In this document: positions 1 to 9,946 of the stretch, in pieces
How the letters are laid out: each line of letters opens with the position of its first letter
Numbering within the stretch: the stretch's first letter is position 1
NCBI RefSeq assembly: GCF_000758665.1
Contig: NZ_CP009285.1
Location: forward strand, 6,076,001-6,140,000
From: Paenibacillus borealis
GTDB lineage: Bacteria > Bacillota > Bacilli > Paenibacillales > Paenibacillaceae
DNA length: 64,000 nt
Direction of reading: 5' to 3'
Position numbers and translations under genes: made by a program
The notes under the pieces: generated by a model
Told to the model about the DNA's origin: nothing
The model's input: the letters and a program-made list of their open reading frames with translations, nothing else
Database searches by the model: none

Positions 1-648
1 ATCTGCTCCCTTGTATGTGAATAATTTCACTTCTCTAATTAAAAAAATAAAACAGTTGCTTCATACGCCTTGAACATATTGTGAAATATTTTTCAATGTC
101 ATCGTATTACAGAAAAAAGGACCGGTCAACCGGCCCCAAATGGCTTTAATTCAAGGTTTTTTTCTGTTGTTTTTTTGCGACTGGCTCTGTTGAACGCACC
201 CTTTTCAAGCAGGTTTTTCTGCAATGCCTGATAAGCAGGCTTGAACAAACAGCTGCAATACAGGGCTGAATTTCCCCCACCCGGCTTAGAGGTATGAGTC
301 GCAAAATAACCACACTATTTCATCACGCTTACTCTGCTGTTAGTGACAACAACGCGGAGGCGGCCTATTCTATCCGGCGGATAATACAAATGCATGCAGA
401 ATGGAATTTAAGATATTCTGTACCAGTGAAGAAAAAATAAAATATTTTTTCCTCGGGGCGTAAATTGCATTTTTGCAACAGCGGATGGAAGCATAATTAC
501 CGCAAATCTAAGCAGAGTAAGTTAATAACCGACCTTCCGCTTCTAAAAAAAGAGCGAGACCTGGCGCTTCAAGCGCGCTTGTCCCACTCTTTCCTTTATT
601 CAATGTTCACGGTATACGCTTCATTTTAAAAACGTTTCAATGCAAGCT
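1..648. other. Intergenic stretch, no gene seen
   Basis: I find no reading frame with a ribosome-binding site and recognisable protein character here. Two hairpins followed by T-runs on the minus strand are present, at about 112-137 and 545-591. The second closes the monooxygenase gene that ends at 649; the first has no obvious client gene in the window. The remainder is AT-rich with no repeat that I recognise. Confidence 0.6.
545..591 (-). terminator. Rho-independent terminator after the left monooxygenase gene
   Basis: Read on the minus strand, a long imperfect hairpin (arms AGAGTGGGAC and GGTCTCGCTCT, with an inner GCGC pairing) is followed at once by seven T residues. It lies about 60 bp past the stop codon of the gene ending at 649. 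Confidence 0.7.
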
Positions 649-2037
649 CTATTCCTCCAGCCTCCGGAAAGCTGCCCCCGGATGTGTATCCGCCAGGCGC
701 GTGGCTCCCTTTCCGAACAGCCGCTCACGGAGCGTCGTTTCCTCGTACCGCTCACGGAATATCCCCCGCTGCTGCAGCACAGGCACAACCTGCTCGACGA
801 AGTCGCGGTGTCCTCCTGGCAGCACATAACGTTCTAAGTTGAAGCCGTCCACTCCCGTCTCCTCCACCCAATACTGCATTTGGTCCGCGATCTCTTCTGC
901 TGTGCCCGCCACGGTAATTCCCCGGAATTCCTTGGCCGAAAAGTTGTCGATGACATCCTGCACCGTAGGAGTGAAGCCGCTGTGCTTCGTGTATCTTTCC
1001 GTATGGGTGCGGCCCTGCTCTGTCTGCAAATTGGTGAACGGCGCGTCCGGGTCAAGGGCTGTTAGGTCGATGCCCGTCGAGGTCTCGTAAGTGAGCAGTG
1101 CAGCTTCCTTGCTGGCATAACTCCGGTAGGATTCCAGCTTCCGCTGCGCTTCCTCCTTCGTCCGTCCGACGACGGCGGACAAGCCGGTGAAGATCTTGAT
1201 CTGCTCCGGGCCTCTTCCATAGACTGCTGCCCGCCGGCGGATATCCTGCACTTGTGCACGCAGTGCCTCGGCGGTAGGCGCTTTGAGGAAGACGCCTTCC
1301 GCATGTTTGGCTGCGAAATCGCGTCCACGGTCCGAGCTGCCCGCCTGGAAGAGAACCGGTGTCCGCTGAACCGAAGGTTCGCTTGAGTGGGCTGCAGTCA
1401 TCTGGAAGTAACGCCCTTCATGCTTGACGATATGCACCTTGGAAGAATCGGTATAGCGGCGGCTGAGCTTGTCACCGGTGACCGCATCCTCTTCCCAGCT
1501 GCCCTCCAGCAGCTTGTAGCTGACTTCCATGAATTCCTCCGCCTGCTCATAGCGCTCGTCGTACGGCAGAATACCGCTTCGGCCGAAGGCCTCCGCCCCG
1601 CTGATCCCTCCCGTGGCAACCACGTTCCAGCCGATCCGGCCATTGGTGAGGTGATCCAGTGTCGAGAACCGGCGGGCGTTCGGGAAGGGCAGCTCATAGA
1701 CGGGAGATGCCGTAGTCACGAAGGCCAGATGTTTAGTCGCCGCCGCCAGCGCGGGGATCAGGAGCATCGGGTCGTTGGTTGGCGCATACACCGCTTCCCG
1801 GTAGGTGAGCTCCCGCTTATGATTGGGATAGCCGTACGAATCGGCAAAGAACATGAAGTCGAACATCCCCCGCTCCAGAAGCTGAGCCAGCTCAATCCAG
1901 AAATTCAGCTCCTTATACCGGTAGGACTGATTGTCCGGATGTGCCCACAACCCCTGAGTCATCTGATTCAGCGTGTTGATGTCGAAGATGCCTAGATGGA
2001 TTTTTTTCACCTGAGAACTCATTCCTTCCTGCTCCAT
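649..2037 (-). CDS. LLM-class flavin-dependent monooxygenase, NtaA/SnaA/DszA type
   Basis: A bacterial-luciferase-like flavin monooxygenase of about 450-462 residues. Enzymes of this branch (NtaA, SnaA, SoxA, DszA, YxeK, CmoJ) use reduced FMN supplied by a partner reductase to oxidise small N- or S-containing substrates. The family pattern is visible: a KKIHLGIF start, WAHP near residue 30, FFADSYGYP, NARRFSTLDHLTNGRIGWNVV and FQAGSSDRGRDFAAKHAEGVF. It is a close paralogue of the gene at 10985 along its full length. By that alignment the true start may be the GTG at 2010 (MKKIHLG) instead of the ATG at 2037 or the one at 2022. It stands alone on the minus strand, convergent to nothing, next to the LysR gene. 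The substrate is unknown. Confidence 0.9.
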   Translation of the reverse strand: MEQEGMSSQVKKIHLGIFDINTLNQMTQGLWAHPDNQSYRYKELNFWIELAQLLERGMFDFMFFADSYGYPNHKRELTYREAVYAPTNDPMLLIPALAAATKHLAFVTTASPVYELPFPNARRFSTLDHLTNGRIGWNVVATGGISGAEAFGRSGILPYDERYEQAEEFMEVSYKLLEGSWEEDAVTGDKLSRRYTDSSKVHIVKHEGRYFQMTAAHSSEPSVQRTPVLFQAGSSDRGRDFAAKHAEGVFLKAPTAEALRAQVQDIRRRAAVYGRGPEQIKIFTGLSAVVGRTKEEAQRKLESYRSYASKEAALLTYETSTGIDLTALDPDAPFTNLQTEQGRTHTERYTKHSGFTPTVQDVIDNFSAKEFRGITVAGTAEEIADQMQYWVEETGVDGFNLERYVLPGGHRDFVEQVVPVLQQRGIFRERYEETTLRERLFGKGATRLADTHPGAAFRRLEE

Positions 2038-2161
2038 GATTCGTCTGTTAATAGAATATGAATATCTTTAAGTACAGAGGATATCCGATGCTAAGGCGAA
2101 TGTACAATAGAAAGAAGTGAATCCGGCAATTACAAAAAGTAAAGTCTGCCCCTGTTCGCAG

Positions 2162-2202
2162 AAAAGCCCCGGGTGAATGCAATGATTGCACCCGCCCGGG
2201 GC
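2162..2202 (-). terminator. Terminator of the LysR gene
   Basis: A GC-rich hairpin with arms GCCCCGGGTG and CACCCGCCCGGGGC is followed on the minus strand by TTTTCTG. It starts ten bases beyond the stop codon of the LysR-type gene. Confidence 0.7.
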
Positions 2203-2211
2203 AAAGCTGTT

Positions 2212-3093
2212 TCAGGCATACATCCGTTTGATCTCCTCTACCAGCTCCTGGCTGATCCGGCTCATGGAAGCCTGATTACGGCGGGTCAGAATGCCAAGGG
2301 AAGGCCCCTCCATCAGATCCGCTACATCCTTCACCACTGTACCCGGGATCGGCGGCATTACCGCCACTTCCGGCGCAAGCGCAATGCCCAGCTTCGATTG
2401 GACGAAGTATTTGATCACGGTGATGCCCGCTACTTCTATACTGCTCTGGCGCAGCTTACCTATATGCTTGGTAATCATCTCTTCAATCCGGATGCGGAAG
2501 GCGCAGGAGCCGGGGGTGAACAGGAATTTCTCATCCTTCAGGTCTTTAAGATGAAGGTCCTCCCGCCCGGCCAGCGGATGATCATCCGGCACGATCAGCT
2601 TGAAGGTCTCTTTGAGCAGCGGGTAGAACTCCAGCTCCAGATGCGGATCGGGCTGGTTGCACAAGACCAGATCAAGCCTGTCCTCCAGCAGCATGCCGGC
2701 CAGCTCTCTCGTTGTACCGATCGTCACCTTGGTCTGCACCTTCGTCTTCTGCCGGGTGAAGGATGCCAGAATATCAGGCAGGCGTTTGCTGGCCGACGGC
2801 TCAGAAGCGCCGACACGGATAAGGCCGGTGTCCCCTTGAATGAAGTCAACCAGCGCGACGTTCAGATCATCGTATTCCTGCAGCAGCGCCCCTGCCCTCT
2901 CATGGAACAGGCGGCCCGCTGTCGTCAGTGTAATGGTCTTACCCCGCTCAAACAGCTTGACACCAAGCTCTTCCTCCAGTTTTTTGATCTGAATCGTAAT
3001 GGTGGGCTGTGAGTACTGCAGCGCCTCCGCCGCCCGTTGAAAATTGCCGAGCTTCACGATGGTTTGAAAGGTTTTGATAAGTCGAATTTCCAA
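2212..3093 (-). CDS. LysR-family transcriptional regulator
   Basis: A 293-residue LysR-type regulator. The N-terminal winged helix-turn-helix is clear (MEIRLIKTFQTIVKLGNF, then RAAEALQYSQPTITIQIKKLEEELG and LFERGKTITLTTAG), followed by a periplasmic-binding-protein-like effector domain. I choose the TTG at 3093 as start. It has GGGAGGTG eight bases upstream and gives the canonical MEIRL beginning; the ATG-type frame extends to 3111 without its own ribosome site. It is divergent from the CMD/amidohydrolase/ABC operon, so it probably activates that operon in response to a substrate or metabolite. B. subtilis YtlI, a LysR activator of a sulfur-salvage operon with similar enzymes, is a fair analogy but not evidence of function. 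Confidence 0.9.
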   Translation of the reverse strand: MEIRLIKTFQTIVKLGNFQRAAEALQYSQPTITIQIKKLEEELGVKLFERGKTITLTTAGRLFHERAGALLQEYDDLNVALVDFIQGDTGLIRVGASEPSASKRLPDILASFTRQKTKVQTKVTIGTTRELAGMLLEDRLDLVLCNQPDPHLELEFYPLLKETFKLIVPDDHPLAGREDLHLKDLKDEKFLFTPGSCAFRIRIEEMITKHIGKLRQSSIEVAGITVIKYFVQSKLGIALAPEVAVMPPIPGTVVKDVADLMEGPSLGILTRRNQASMSRISQELVEEIKRMYA

Positions 3094-3184
3094 GAACGTC
3101 ACACCTCCCAATCACAACGATTTACTATTTATAAACCGAAGCTTTATATATTTCAATTATACAACTCGTTGCTTTTCCCCTATT

Positions 3185-3200
3185 ATAGCAGACAAGCTAT
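3185..3200. promoter_or_regulatory. Possible LysR binding box
   Basis: The divergent interval between the LysR gene and the operon holds ATAGC-N6-GCTAT, which contains a T-N12-A core like LysR-family boxes (usually T-N11-A). Only one short dyad is seen, so this is a suggestion from position and symmetry. Confidence 0.35.
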
Positions 3201-3260
3201 TAAATAATCCAAGCGGATTACAATGAATTAAAAAAACCCATAAAAAGTGAGGCCTCTATT

Positions 3261-3947
3261 ATGAATAACCTAAGCAGCTCAGTTCCGGAAAGCAACAACA
3301 GCCTGTATACCCGCCACACCCCGAGCTTCTCCGCCAAGCTGTTCGCATACTCTCCCGAAGGCTTCAAGGCATTCGGCGAATTCAACAAGCAGGCTCTTGC
3401 AGCCGGAGTGCTGACTGTGAAGACTAAGGAGCTGATTGCAGTTGCCGTATCGCATATCACCGGATGCCCTTACTGCATCGAAGCCCACATCGGCAAGTCC
3501 AAGTCCGAGCAAACCACCTTCGAGGAAATCTTCGAATCGGTGACTGTCGCCGCTGCGGTCAAAGCCCACTCCGCCTTCTTCAACGCTTCGAACGCGCTGA
3601 AGGCGTTCCAGGGCAGCACGGACGCCGATCTCTTCCCCCTCTCCAATATCGAACTGGTTGACAAGCTTGAGGAAGTGAACGGGGACCTTTACAACGGGTT
3701 CCACGAATTCCTGCAGATTTCACTGCGCAGCGGAAGTATCCCGGAGAAAGAGAAGCTGCTGATTGCGGTCGGAGCCGCGCTCGTCGAAGGCAGCGCGTAT
3801 TCCATCGAAATCTTCACCCGCCGCGCCAAGGAGGCGGGCATTACCCTAGAAGAGCTGGCCGAGACAACCCTTGTGGCCACCGTGCTCAAAGCCGGCTCCG
3901 CTATGGCCCACCGCGTAAACGCACTGCAGGCCTATGAGAGAGAATAA
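3261..3947 (+). CDS. Carboxymuconolactone decarboxylase/AhpD-like protein
   Basis: A 228-residue all-helical protein with two tandem CMD/AhpD-like repeats. The first repeat has the redox motif CPYC at residues 69-72 followed by H76, as in alkylhydroperoxidase D. In the second repeat the equivalent place reads SAYSIE, so the cysteines are lost. AhpD-type proteins act as thiol-dependent peroxidases or reductant carriers; a role in removing peroxide made by uncoupled flavin monooxygenases would fit here, but this is inference. It is the first gene of the operon, divergent from the LysR gene, with the next gene starting 36 bp after its stop. Confidence 0.85.
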   Translation: MNNLSSSVPESNNSLYTRHTPSFSAKLFAYSPEGFKAFGEFNKQALAAGVLTVKTKELIAVAVSHITGCPYCIEAHIGKSKSEQTTFEEIFESVTVAAAVKAHSAFFNASNALKAFQGSTDADLFPLSNIELVDKLEEVNGDLYNGFHEFLQISLRSGSIPEKEKLLIAVGAALVEGSAYSIEIFTRRAKEAGITLEELAETTLVATVLKAGSAMAHRVNALQAYERE

Positions 3948-3983
3948 ACAGTGTCCGCACCCGGACAGAGAGGGATGGTTCCT

Positions 3984-5171
3984 ATGACAGAGCAAAATAA
4001 TCGTGAAGAATGGCCGGAGGGTCTGGCGGAGCAGCTCGTTGCCTGGCGGCGGCATCTCCACCGCCATCCCGAGCTCTCCTTCCAGGAGGAGAACACTGCC
4101 CGCTTCGTTACAGACACGCTCGCAAGCTTCGGCAGCCTTGAGCTCAGCCACCCGACACCGACCAGCGTCGTCGCACGGCTGACCGGCGCGAAGCCGGGCA
4201 AGACGCTTGCTCTGCGTGCAGATATGGACGCCCTGCCGATTCTGGAGGAGAACGAATTCGAGTTCGCTTCGGGCAAACCGGGCGTCATGCACGCGTGTGG
4301 CCATGATGGCCATACAGCCATGCTGCTTGCTGCGGCCCGGCTGCTTACAGAGCGGCGGGACAAGCTGCACGGCGAGATCCGCTTCATCTTCCAGCATGCC
4401 GAGGAGCTGCCGCCGGGCGGTGCCATTGAGCTGGTCGGGGCGGGGGTGATGGACGGTGTAGATTGGGTATTTGGCGAACATCTGGCCTCCCAGCTGCCGG
4501 TCGGACAGATTGGCATAGCCTACGGCGATATGGCCGCTTCACCGGACAATTTCACCATTGTAATCAAAGGCTACGGCGGCCATGCCGGCTTCCCCCACCG
4601 GGCTGTCGACACCATCGCGGTCGGCGCCCAGATCGTGGCGAACGTGCAGCATATTGTCTCCCGCTACACGAATCCCCTGGACCGGTTAGTTGTCTCTGTG
4701 ACTCAGTTCACTGCCGGAGCATCCCACAATGTCATACCGGACACGGCCATTCTCAAAGGCACGGTCCGCAGCTTCGGAGAGCAGGTCCGCCGGGATGCGC
4801 GTGAACAATTACTGCGCATTGTGCAGGGCATTACGGCGGCGCATGGCGCTGAGTTCGAATTCGATTACGTCCTCGGCTATGAGCCGGTCGTTAACGATGA
4901 AGCGCTCACCCGGATCCTTGAAGAAGCTGCGGGTGAGCTGGTCGGGCAGAGTGCCGTCATCCATACACCTCCTGGCATGAGCGGTGAGGATTTCTCCGCC
5001 TATCAGCAGAAGGTGCCCGGCACGTTCGTCAACATCGGCGCCGGCAACCCGGATAAAGGCATTGTATTCCCCCATCACCATCCGAAATTCACTTTCGATG
5101 AATCCGCACTGGAAACCGGTGTCCGGTTGTTCGTAAGGGTGGCGGACAAGCTGCTGGACTGGGATTCCTAG
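3984..5171 (+). CDS. M20-family amidohydrolase (N-acyl amino acid deacylase type)
   Basis: A metallo-amidohydrolase of the M20D group (HipO, YxeP/SndA-like) that removes acyl groups from amino acids or their conjugates. Metal-binding motifs are intact: LRADMDALPI, HACGHDGHTAML and HAEELPPGGA, then GYGGHAGFPH of the dimerisation lid and a final HHHPKFTFDE. I choose ATG 3984 because AGAGAGGG lies nine bases upstream; upstream GTG 3951 and ATG 3975 would extend it by up to 11 residues. Co-transcription with an oligopeptide-type importer and monooxygenases suggests that it deacylates an imported N-acyl substrate. Confidence 0.9.
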   Translation: MTEQNNREEWPEGLAEQLVAWRRHLHRHPELSFQEENTARFVTDTLASFGSLELSHPTPTSVVARLTGAKPGKTLALRADMDALPILEENEFEFASGKPGVMHACGHDGHTAMLLAAARLLTERRDKLHGEIRFIFQHAEELPPGGAIELVGAGVMDGVDWVFGEHLASQLPVGQIGIAYGDMAASPDNFTIVIKGYGGHAGFPHRAVDTIAVGAQIVANVQHIVSRYTNPLDRLVVSVTQFTAGASHNVIPDTAILKGTVRSFGEQVRRDAREQLLRIVQGITAAHGAEFEFDYVLGYEPVVNDEALTRILEEAAGELVGQSAVIHTPPGMSGEDFSAYQQKVPGTFVNIGAGNPDKGIVFPHHHPKFTFDESALETGVRLFVRVADKLLDWDS

Positions 5172-5330
5172 CCGTAATCCTCTCAGACTTTAGTTTTATT
5201 GATGTCATCCATTAAAAGGATTCAATATACATCTTTAATAAAATCATATATATTTAATTTTAATATATTAAATCCGATTATACTAATTGGATTAATAAAG
5301 TTTAGACAAAAGACTAAGGGGAGAAACCAG

Positions 5331-6935
5331 ATGAATAAGCTATACCGCCATTCTATTTTAGTACTGCTGCTTGTCTCGCTGCTCGCCGTATACGGCTGCT
5401 CTTCGGGCAACGGCAATAACAATGCAGCCTCAGGCGCGGATGCCAGCGCTCCCGGAACGGCTGAGCCGGCCCCGGAGAACCTGGCGTCAGAGCTGCGCTT
5501 CCCGCTCGCCCAGCAGGTGCCGACGCTGGACCCGCACTTGTCGCTTAATACCAATGTGTATGTAACGCTGAATATTTTTGAAGGGCTGTTCGCCTTCGAT
5601 GCCAATTTCAATCCGGTTCCGATGCTGGCCGAATCCTACGACCTGAGCGAGGACGGCAAGACCTATACCTTCCATCTGCGTCAGGGTGTCAAGTTCCACA
5701 ACGGCAAAGAGATGAAGGCGGAGGATGTGGCCGCTTCCCTCAACCGCTGGAAGTCACTGACCGGCCGTGCGCAAGCCTCGCTGGGAGAATCAGAGTTTAC
5801 GATAAAAGATGATTACACCGTCGGGCTTGCGCTGAGCGAGCCCCGCAACGATATTATCTCTCAATTAAGCCATGTGCTTAACAATGCCGCGATCTTGCCT
5901 AAGGAAGTCGTAGACGCAGCCGGTCCGGACGGCGTGAAGGAATACATCGGTACCGGCCCGTTCAAGCTCGTCGAATGGAAGCAGGACCAGTACGTACATG
6001 TTGCGAAGTTCGATGACTATCAATCCGTCGACACCCCTGCTTCCGGGCTCTCCGGCAAGAAGGAAGCCTATCTCCAGGATATCTATTTCGATATCGTCAC
6101 AGACAGCGCGACACGGTTCTCTTCGTTCCTCGCGGGCACTTACGATTACGTTGATGTTACACTGGACAATCTGCCGCAGGTTGAAGGCCTTGAAGGTGTG
6201 AAGGTGAATAAGAACCTCGGATCGGATATCAATCTCGTGTTCAATAAGAAGTCCCCGCTGTTCTCGAACATCAAATACCGCGAAGCGGTAGCCGCCGTGC
6301 TGGACGCCGACGAAATTCTGCTTGGAACAGTGAATTCTCCGGATTTGTACCGCCTCAATCCGAGCTACATGTATCCGGAGAATACGACCTGGTACAGCGA
6401 AGCCGGCAAGGAGAACTATAATCAGAAGAATCCGGATAAGGCGAAGCAGCTGCTTCAAGAAGCCGGCTACAGCGGACAGGAAGTATCCTTGCTTACGACC
6501 AAAGAGCTCGGCGGCTCCTTCTATAACGCAACAATCGTCCTTCAGAAGGAACTGGAAGCCATCGGTGTGAAGACCAAGCTGGATATCAACGACTTCGCAA
6601 CCCTGCTGAAAAAACGCGCTGACCCGAACGCCTGGGACATCTATGTTGGACTGTTCACCATGCCGTCCACCCCTTCCCAGCTGCTCTACCTGAATCCGAC
6701 CTACGGCTTCGCTGAAGATGCTAAGCTCGCTGAGCTGACCAAGCAGCTGACCGCAGCCTCCACAACGGAGGAGATTAAGGCAGCCAACGATGCGCTGCAG
6801 CAATACGAGTGGGAATATCTCGCCGCCGTTAAGATCGGTGACACCTACTCCCAGAGTGCAACACGTGACAAGCTGTCAGGATTGACCACGCTGGCAGGCT
6901 ATCCAAACCTGGCAAATACGAAACTGTCCCAATAA
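5331..6935 (+). CDS. ABC transporter substrate-binding lipoprotein, family 5
   Basis: Solute receptor of a Dpp/Opp/Nik-type importer, 534 residues. A lipoprotein signal is obvious: short basic start, hydrophobic stretch and lipobox LLAVYGC with the lipidated cysteine at residue 23. SBP_bac_5 hallmarks follow: LDPHLSLNTNVYVTLNIFEGL, FHLRQGVKFHNGKEMKAEDV, GTGPFKLVEW and SDINLVFNKKSP. The start is ATG 5331, with AAGGGGAG upstream. The frame is open back to 5199, but that part is very AT-rich and looks like leader. About 160 bp separate it from the amidohydrolase, so it may have its own promoter. Ligand unknown; a peptide-like or acylated amino-acid derivative fits the context. Confidence 0.92.
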   Translation: MNKLYRHSILVLLLVSLLAVYGCSSGNGNNNAASGADASAPGTAEPAPENLASELRFPLAQQVPTLDPHLSLNTNVYVTLNIFEGLFAFDANFNPVPMLAESYDLSEDGKTYTFHLRQGVKFHNGKEMKAEDVAASLNRWKSLTGRAQASLGESEFTIKDDYTVGLALSEPRNDIISQLSHVLNNAAILPKEVVDAAGPDGVKEYIGTGPFKLVEWKQDQYVHVAKFDDYQSVDTPASGLSGKKEAYLQDIYFDIVTDSATRFSSFLAGTYDYVDVTLDNLPQVEGLEGVKVNKNLGSDINLVFNKKSPLFSNIKYREAVAAVLDADEILLGTVNSPDLYRLNPSYMYPENTTWYSEAGKENYNQKNPDKAKQLLQEAGYSGQEVSLLTTKELGGSFYNATIVLQKELEAIGVKTKLDINDFATLLKKRADPNAWDIYVGLFTMPSTPSQLLYLNPTYGFAEDAKLAELTKQLTAASTTEEIKAANDALQQYEWEYLAAVKIGDTYSQSATRDKLSGLTTLAGYPNLANTKLSQ

Positions 6936-7017
6936 AGCAAACAGGAGCCGCATGAATCCCTTAGGGAGTGCATGCGGCCCTTGTCCTTCATTACCCGCCT
7001 GGAAGGAGGCTCCATTC

Positions 7018-7962
7018 TTGGCATTTTACATCACAAGACGGCTGCTGGCCATGATTCCTGTACTCTTCGTCCTGTCCGTGATCGTCTTCCTCATCATCTA
7101 TCTGATCCCCGGTGATCCGGCTGCCGTCATGCTTGGCGATGGCGCCAGTCCGGAAACGATTGAGGCGCTGCGTGAGCAAATGGGTCTGAACCTGCCTCTT
7201 CTCCCGCAATATCTGCGGTGGATCGGACATACGCTGCAAGGCGAGCTTGGCGACTCCTTCTTCATGAGGCAGCCTGTCCGCACAGCGCTGGCCGAGCATC
7301 TGGGTCCGACCTTCTCGCTTGCATTGCTGGCAGAGCTTATCGCCATCGTCATCGCGGTTCCCCTCGGTGTTCGTGCGGCCTCCAGAAGAGGAGAGCTTGC
7401 GGACAAGGCGTTGACAGGATTTTCACTGTTTGGCATCACGGTTCCCGGGTTCGTACTCAGCATGTTCACAGTGCTGCTTTTTTCCGTACAACTTAAATGG
7501 CTTCCCGTGTCCGGCTACAAGCCGCTCTCTGACGGCCTGATAACACACCTGAAGTATCTAATCCTGCCGGCACTCTCGCTCGGCATTGTCCAAGCCGCCT
7601 TGCTGGCAAGAGTTACCCGCTCCTCGATGCTTGAGGTGTTGAACGAAGGCTTCGTCAAGACGGCGCTTGCCAAAGGCGTCAGCGAGCAGGGCATCGTATA
7701 CCGTCACGTCCTGCGCAATGCGCTGCTGCCGATTCTGACGGTAATTGGCGGATCATTTGGCGCTCTGCTTGCCGGAGCAGCCGTCATTGAATCCATCTTT
7801 AATATCCCCGGTATGGGACAATTGCTTGTCAACTCGGTACAGCGAAGGGATTACGCGGTTATCCAAGGGGTTATCCTGTTCGTCGCCTTCGCTTATGTAA
7901 TGGTCAATCTCGTCGTGGATCTGCTCTGCACGATCGTCGACCCGAGGGTCAGACTCAAATAA
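7018..7962 (+). CDS. ABC transporter permease, DppB type
   Basis: First inner-membrane permease of the family-5 importer, 314 residues with six predicted membrane spans. It has the usual N-terminal pattern AFYITRRLLAMIPVLFVLSV, PGDPAAVMLG, and the EAA loop near LNEGFVKTALAKGVSEQGIVYRHVLRNALLP. Start at TTG 7018 is supported by GGAAGGAGG eight bases upstream and by matching the family N-terminus. An ATG at 6952 would add 22 non-conserved residues. The receptor gene ends 82 bp upstream and the permease/ATPase fusion begins about 25 bp downstream. Confidence 0.92.
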   Translation: MAFYITRRLLAMIPVLFVLSVIVFLIIYLIPGDPAAVMLGDGASPETIEALREQMGLNLPLLPQYLRWIGHTLQGELGDSFFMRQPVRTALAEHLGPTFSLALLAELIAIVIAVPLGVRAASRRGELADKALTGFSLFGITVPGFVLSMFTVLLFSVQLKWLPVSGYKPLSDGLITHLKYLILPALSLGIVQAALLARVTRSSMLEVLNEGFVKTALAKGVSEQGIVYRHVLRNALLPILTVIGGSFGALLAGAAVIESIFNIPGMGQLLVNSVQRRDYAVIQGVILFVAFAYVMVNLVVDLLCTIVDPRVRLK

Positions 7963-7981
7963 CGGAGGGAAAGGAGAACTA

Positions 7982-9943
7982 TTGCTAATGCCCCTATTGG
8001 ACATAAAGGCGGATGAATTGGCTGCCCGCAGGCTCCGCCTGAAGCAGGAGAACCGCAAACTGTTCGTGCGGAGATTCCTGGTCAACAAGGCCGCGGTCAT
8101 CGGCAGCGTGCTCATTGCACTGGTCGCTGCCGTTTCGCTGTTCGCGCCATGGATTGCAAGCGGCGATCCCTACGCCATCGACGTCGTCAACCGCCTTAAG
8201 GCTCCAAGCGCCGCATATCCGTTCGGTACGGACAACTTTGGCCGCGACCTGCTGACACGGGTCGTATACGGAACGCGGATGTCGGCCGAAGTCGGCTTCG
8301 CGGTCGCGCTTGGCTCGTCGGCAATCGGTCTCGTCATTGGCCTGTACGCCGGCTATTTCAAATGGCTGGATCAGATTCTGATGCGCGTGATGGATGGCCT
8401 ATTCGCTTTTCCGGCTGTGCTGCTGGCGATAGCAATGATGGCCGCGCTAGGGCCGAGCGTCGGCAATCTGATCCTCTGCCTCATCATCGTCTTCGTCCCT
8501 TCCATTGCCCGGATCGTCCGTTCCTCGGTGCTGACTGCCAAGGAGACGACCTATATTGAAGCAATGCATACCTTGGGCGCGTCACACAACCGGATAATCT
8601 GGAAGCATATTCTGCCCGGCTCCCTGTCCACGCTTATTGTTCAAGGCTCCTTCATCTTTGCCGAGGCAATTATCGTGGAGGCGGCGCTCAGCTTCCTTGG
8701 TGCAGGCATTCCCGCTCCGACGCCAAGTCTCGGAAACCTGCTGTCGGACGGCAAGCTGTATATTTACAACTCGTCATGGATGACCCTCTTTCCCGGCCTT
8801 GCCCTTGTCCTCGTCGTGCTCGCGATGAACCTGTTCGGCGACGGACTGCGGGATCTGCTCGATCCCCATGCCCGCCGTTCGTTGACCAAACGCTTGGTCC
8901 AACCGCTGAAACAGCGTCCTGTTCCGTTTCAAGCGGGTTCCGCCGCGGCGGATGAGCCGCTTCTGCAGATTAGAGAGCTTAAGACTCAGCTCCATACGGA
9001 ACGCGGCCGGGTACCGGCAGTGGATGGAGTATCGTTCGAGGTGGGCAAAGGAGAGGTCGTAGGAATCGTCGGGGAATCCGGGTGCGGCAAAAGCGCCACT
9101 GCCCAGTCCGTACTGCGGCTATTCGACGAGAAAAGGCTTGCTGGCTACGAAGGGGAGATTCGCTACAACGGCATTGACCTGCTTAAGCTCACCCCTAAAC
9201 AGATGCGCAGTGTCCGCGGCAATGAAATCTCTATGATCTTTCAGGACCCGCTCAGCTCGCTGAACCCGGTTCACACCATCGGAGAGCAGATCGTCGAGAC
9301 GCTGCGGCTGCACCGGCCCATTGGCAAAAAAGAAGCCTGGACGAAGGCCGTAGAGCTGCTGCGGCTAACCGGTATTCCTGCTCCCGAACGGAGAGCACGC
9401 GAATATCCCCATCAGCTCTCAGGCGGCATGCGCCAACGCGTCATGATTGCCATCGCTCTTGCCTGCGAGCCGCAGCTGCTCATTGCCGATGAGCCGACGA
9501 CAGCACTGGACGTAACCATTCAAGCGCAGATTCTGGAGCTGATCTTAGACCTTAACCGCAGAATGGGCATGAGCGTCATGCTCATCACCCATGACCTCGG
9601 CGTCGTGGCCGAAGCCTGCAGCCGGGTCGTTGTCATGTACCTTGGCCAGGTGGTCGAGAGCGGCAACGTCCGGACCCTGTTCGAGAAGCCGCTTCACCCT
9701 TACACGATCGGGCTGATGCAGTCGGTTCCCCGACTGGACGGAGACCGCTCACAAGAGCTGGCTGCCGTGCCGGGAAGTGTCCCCGCCCTTGATCAGCTTC
9801 CGCAAGGCTGCCGGTTCGCGCCGCGCTGCTTCTATGCGGATGACAAGTGCCGGTCCGCTATGCCTGAACTTGCTGCTCTGCAGGGCAGCGATACCCTGGT
9901 CAGATGCTGGCATGCCGGCAAGCTGAGCGGAATGGAGGCCTAA
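7982..9943 (+). CDS. Fused ABC permease-ATPase (DppC-DppD)
   Basis: A 653-residue fusion of the second permease and the first ATPase of the importer. Residues 1 to about 295 form a DppC-like permease: N-terminal span around 38-58, [16 protein letters not shown], and the EAA loop at [24 protein letters not shown] linker of about 30 residues leads to an ATPase with Walker A at 364-371 (GESGCGKS), [11 protein letters not shown], signature LSGGMRQRV, Walker [13 protein letters not shown] and a C-terminal cysteine-rich oligopeptide-transporter tail. There is no stop or frameshift at the junction. TTG 7982 and ATG 7988 are both possible starts after AAGGAG. The fusion fixes one permease to one ATPase in the complex. 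Confidence 0.92.
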   Translation: MLMPLLDIKADELAARRLRLKQENRKLFVRRFLVNKAAVIGSVLIALVAAVSLFAPWIASGDPYAIDVVNRLKAPSAAYPFGTDNFGRDLLTRVVYGTRMSAEVGFAVALGSSAIGLVIGLYAGYFKWLDQILMRVMDGLFAFPAVLLAIAMMAALGPSVGNLILCLIIVFVPSIARIVRSSVLTAKETTYIEAMHTLGASHNRIIWKHILPGSLSTLIVQGSFIFAEAIIVEAALSFLGAGIPAPTPSLGNLLSDGKLYIYNSSWMTLFPGLALVLVVLAMNLFGDGLRDLLDPHARRSLTKRLVQPLKQRPVPFQAGSAAADEPLLQIRELKTQLHTERGRVPAVDGVSFEVGKGEVVGIVGESGCGKSATAQSVLRLFDEKRLAGYEGEIRYNGIDLLKLTPKQMRSVRGNEISMIFQDPLSSLNPVHTIGEQIVETLRLHRPIGKKEAWTKAVELLRLTGIPAPERRAREYPHQLSGGMRQRVMIAIALACEPQLLIADEPTTALDVTIQAQILELILDLNRRMGMSVMLITHDLGVVAEACSRVVVMYLGQVVESGNVRTLFEKPLHPYTIGLMQSVPRLDGDRSQELAAVPGSVPALDQLPQGCRFAPRCFYADDKCRSAMPELAALQGSDTLVRCWHAGKLSGMEA

Positions 9944-9946
9944 CAG

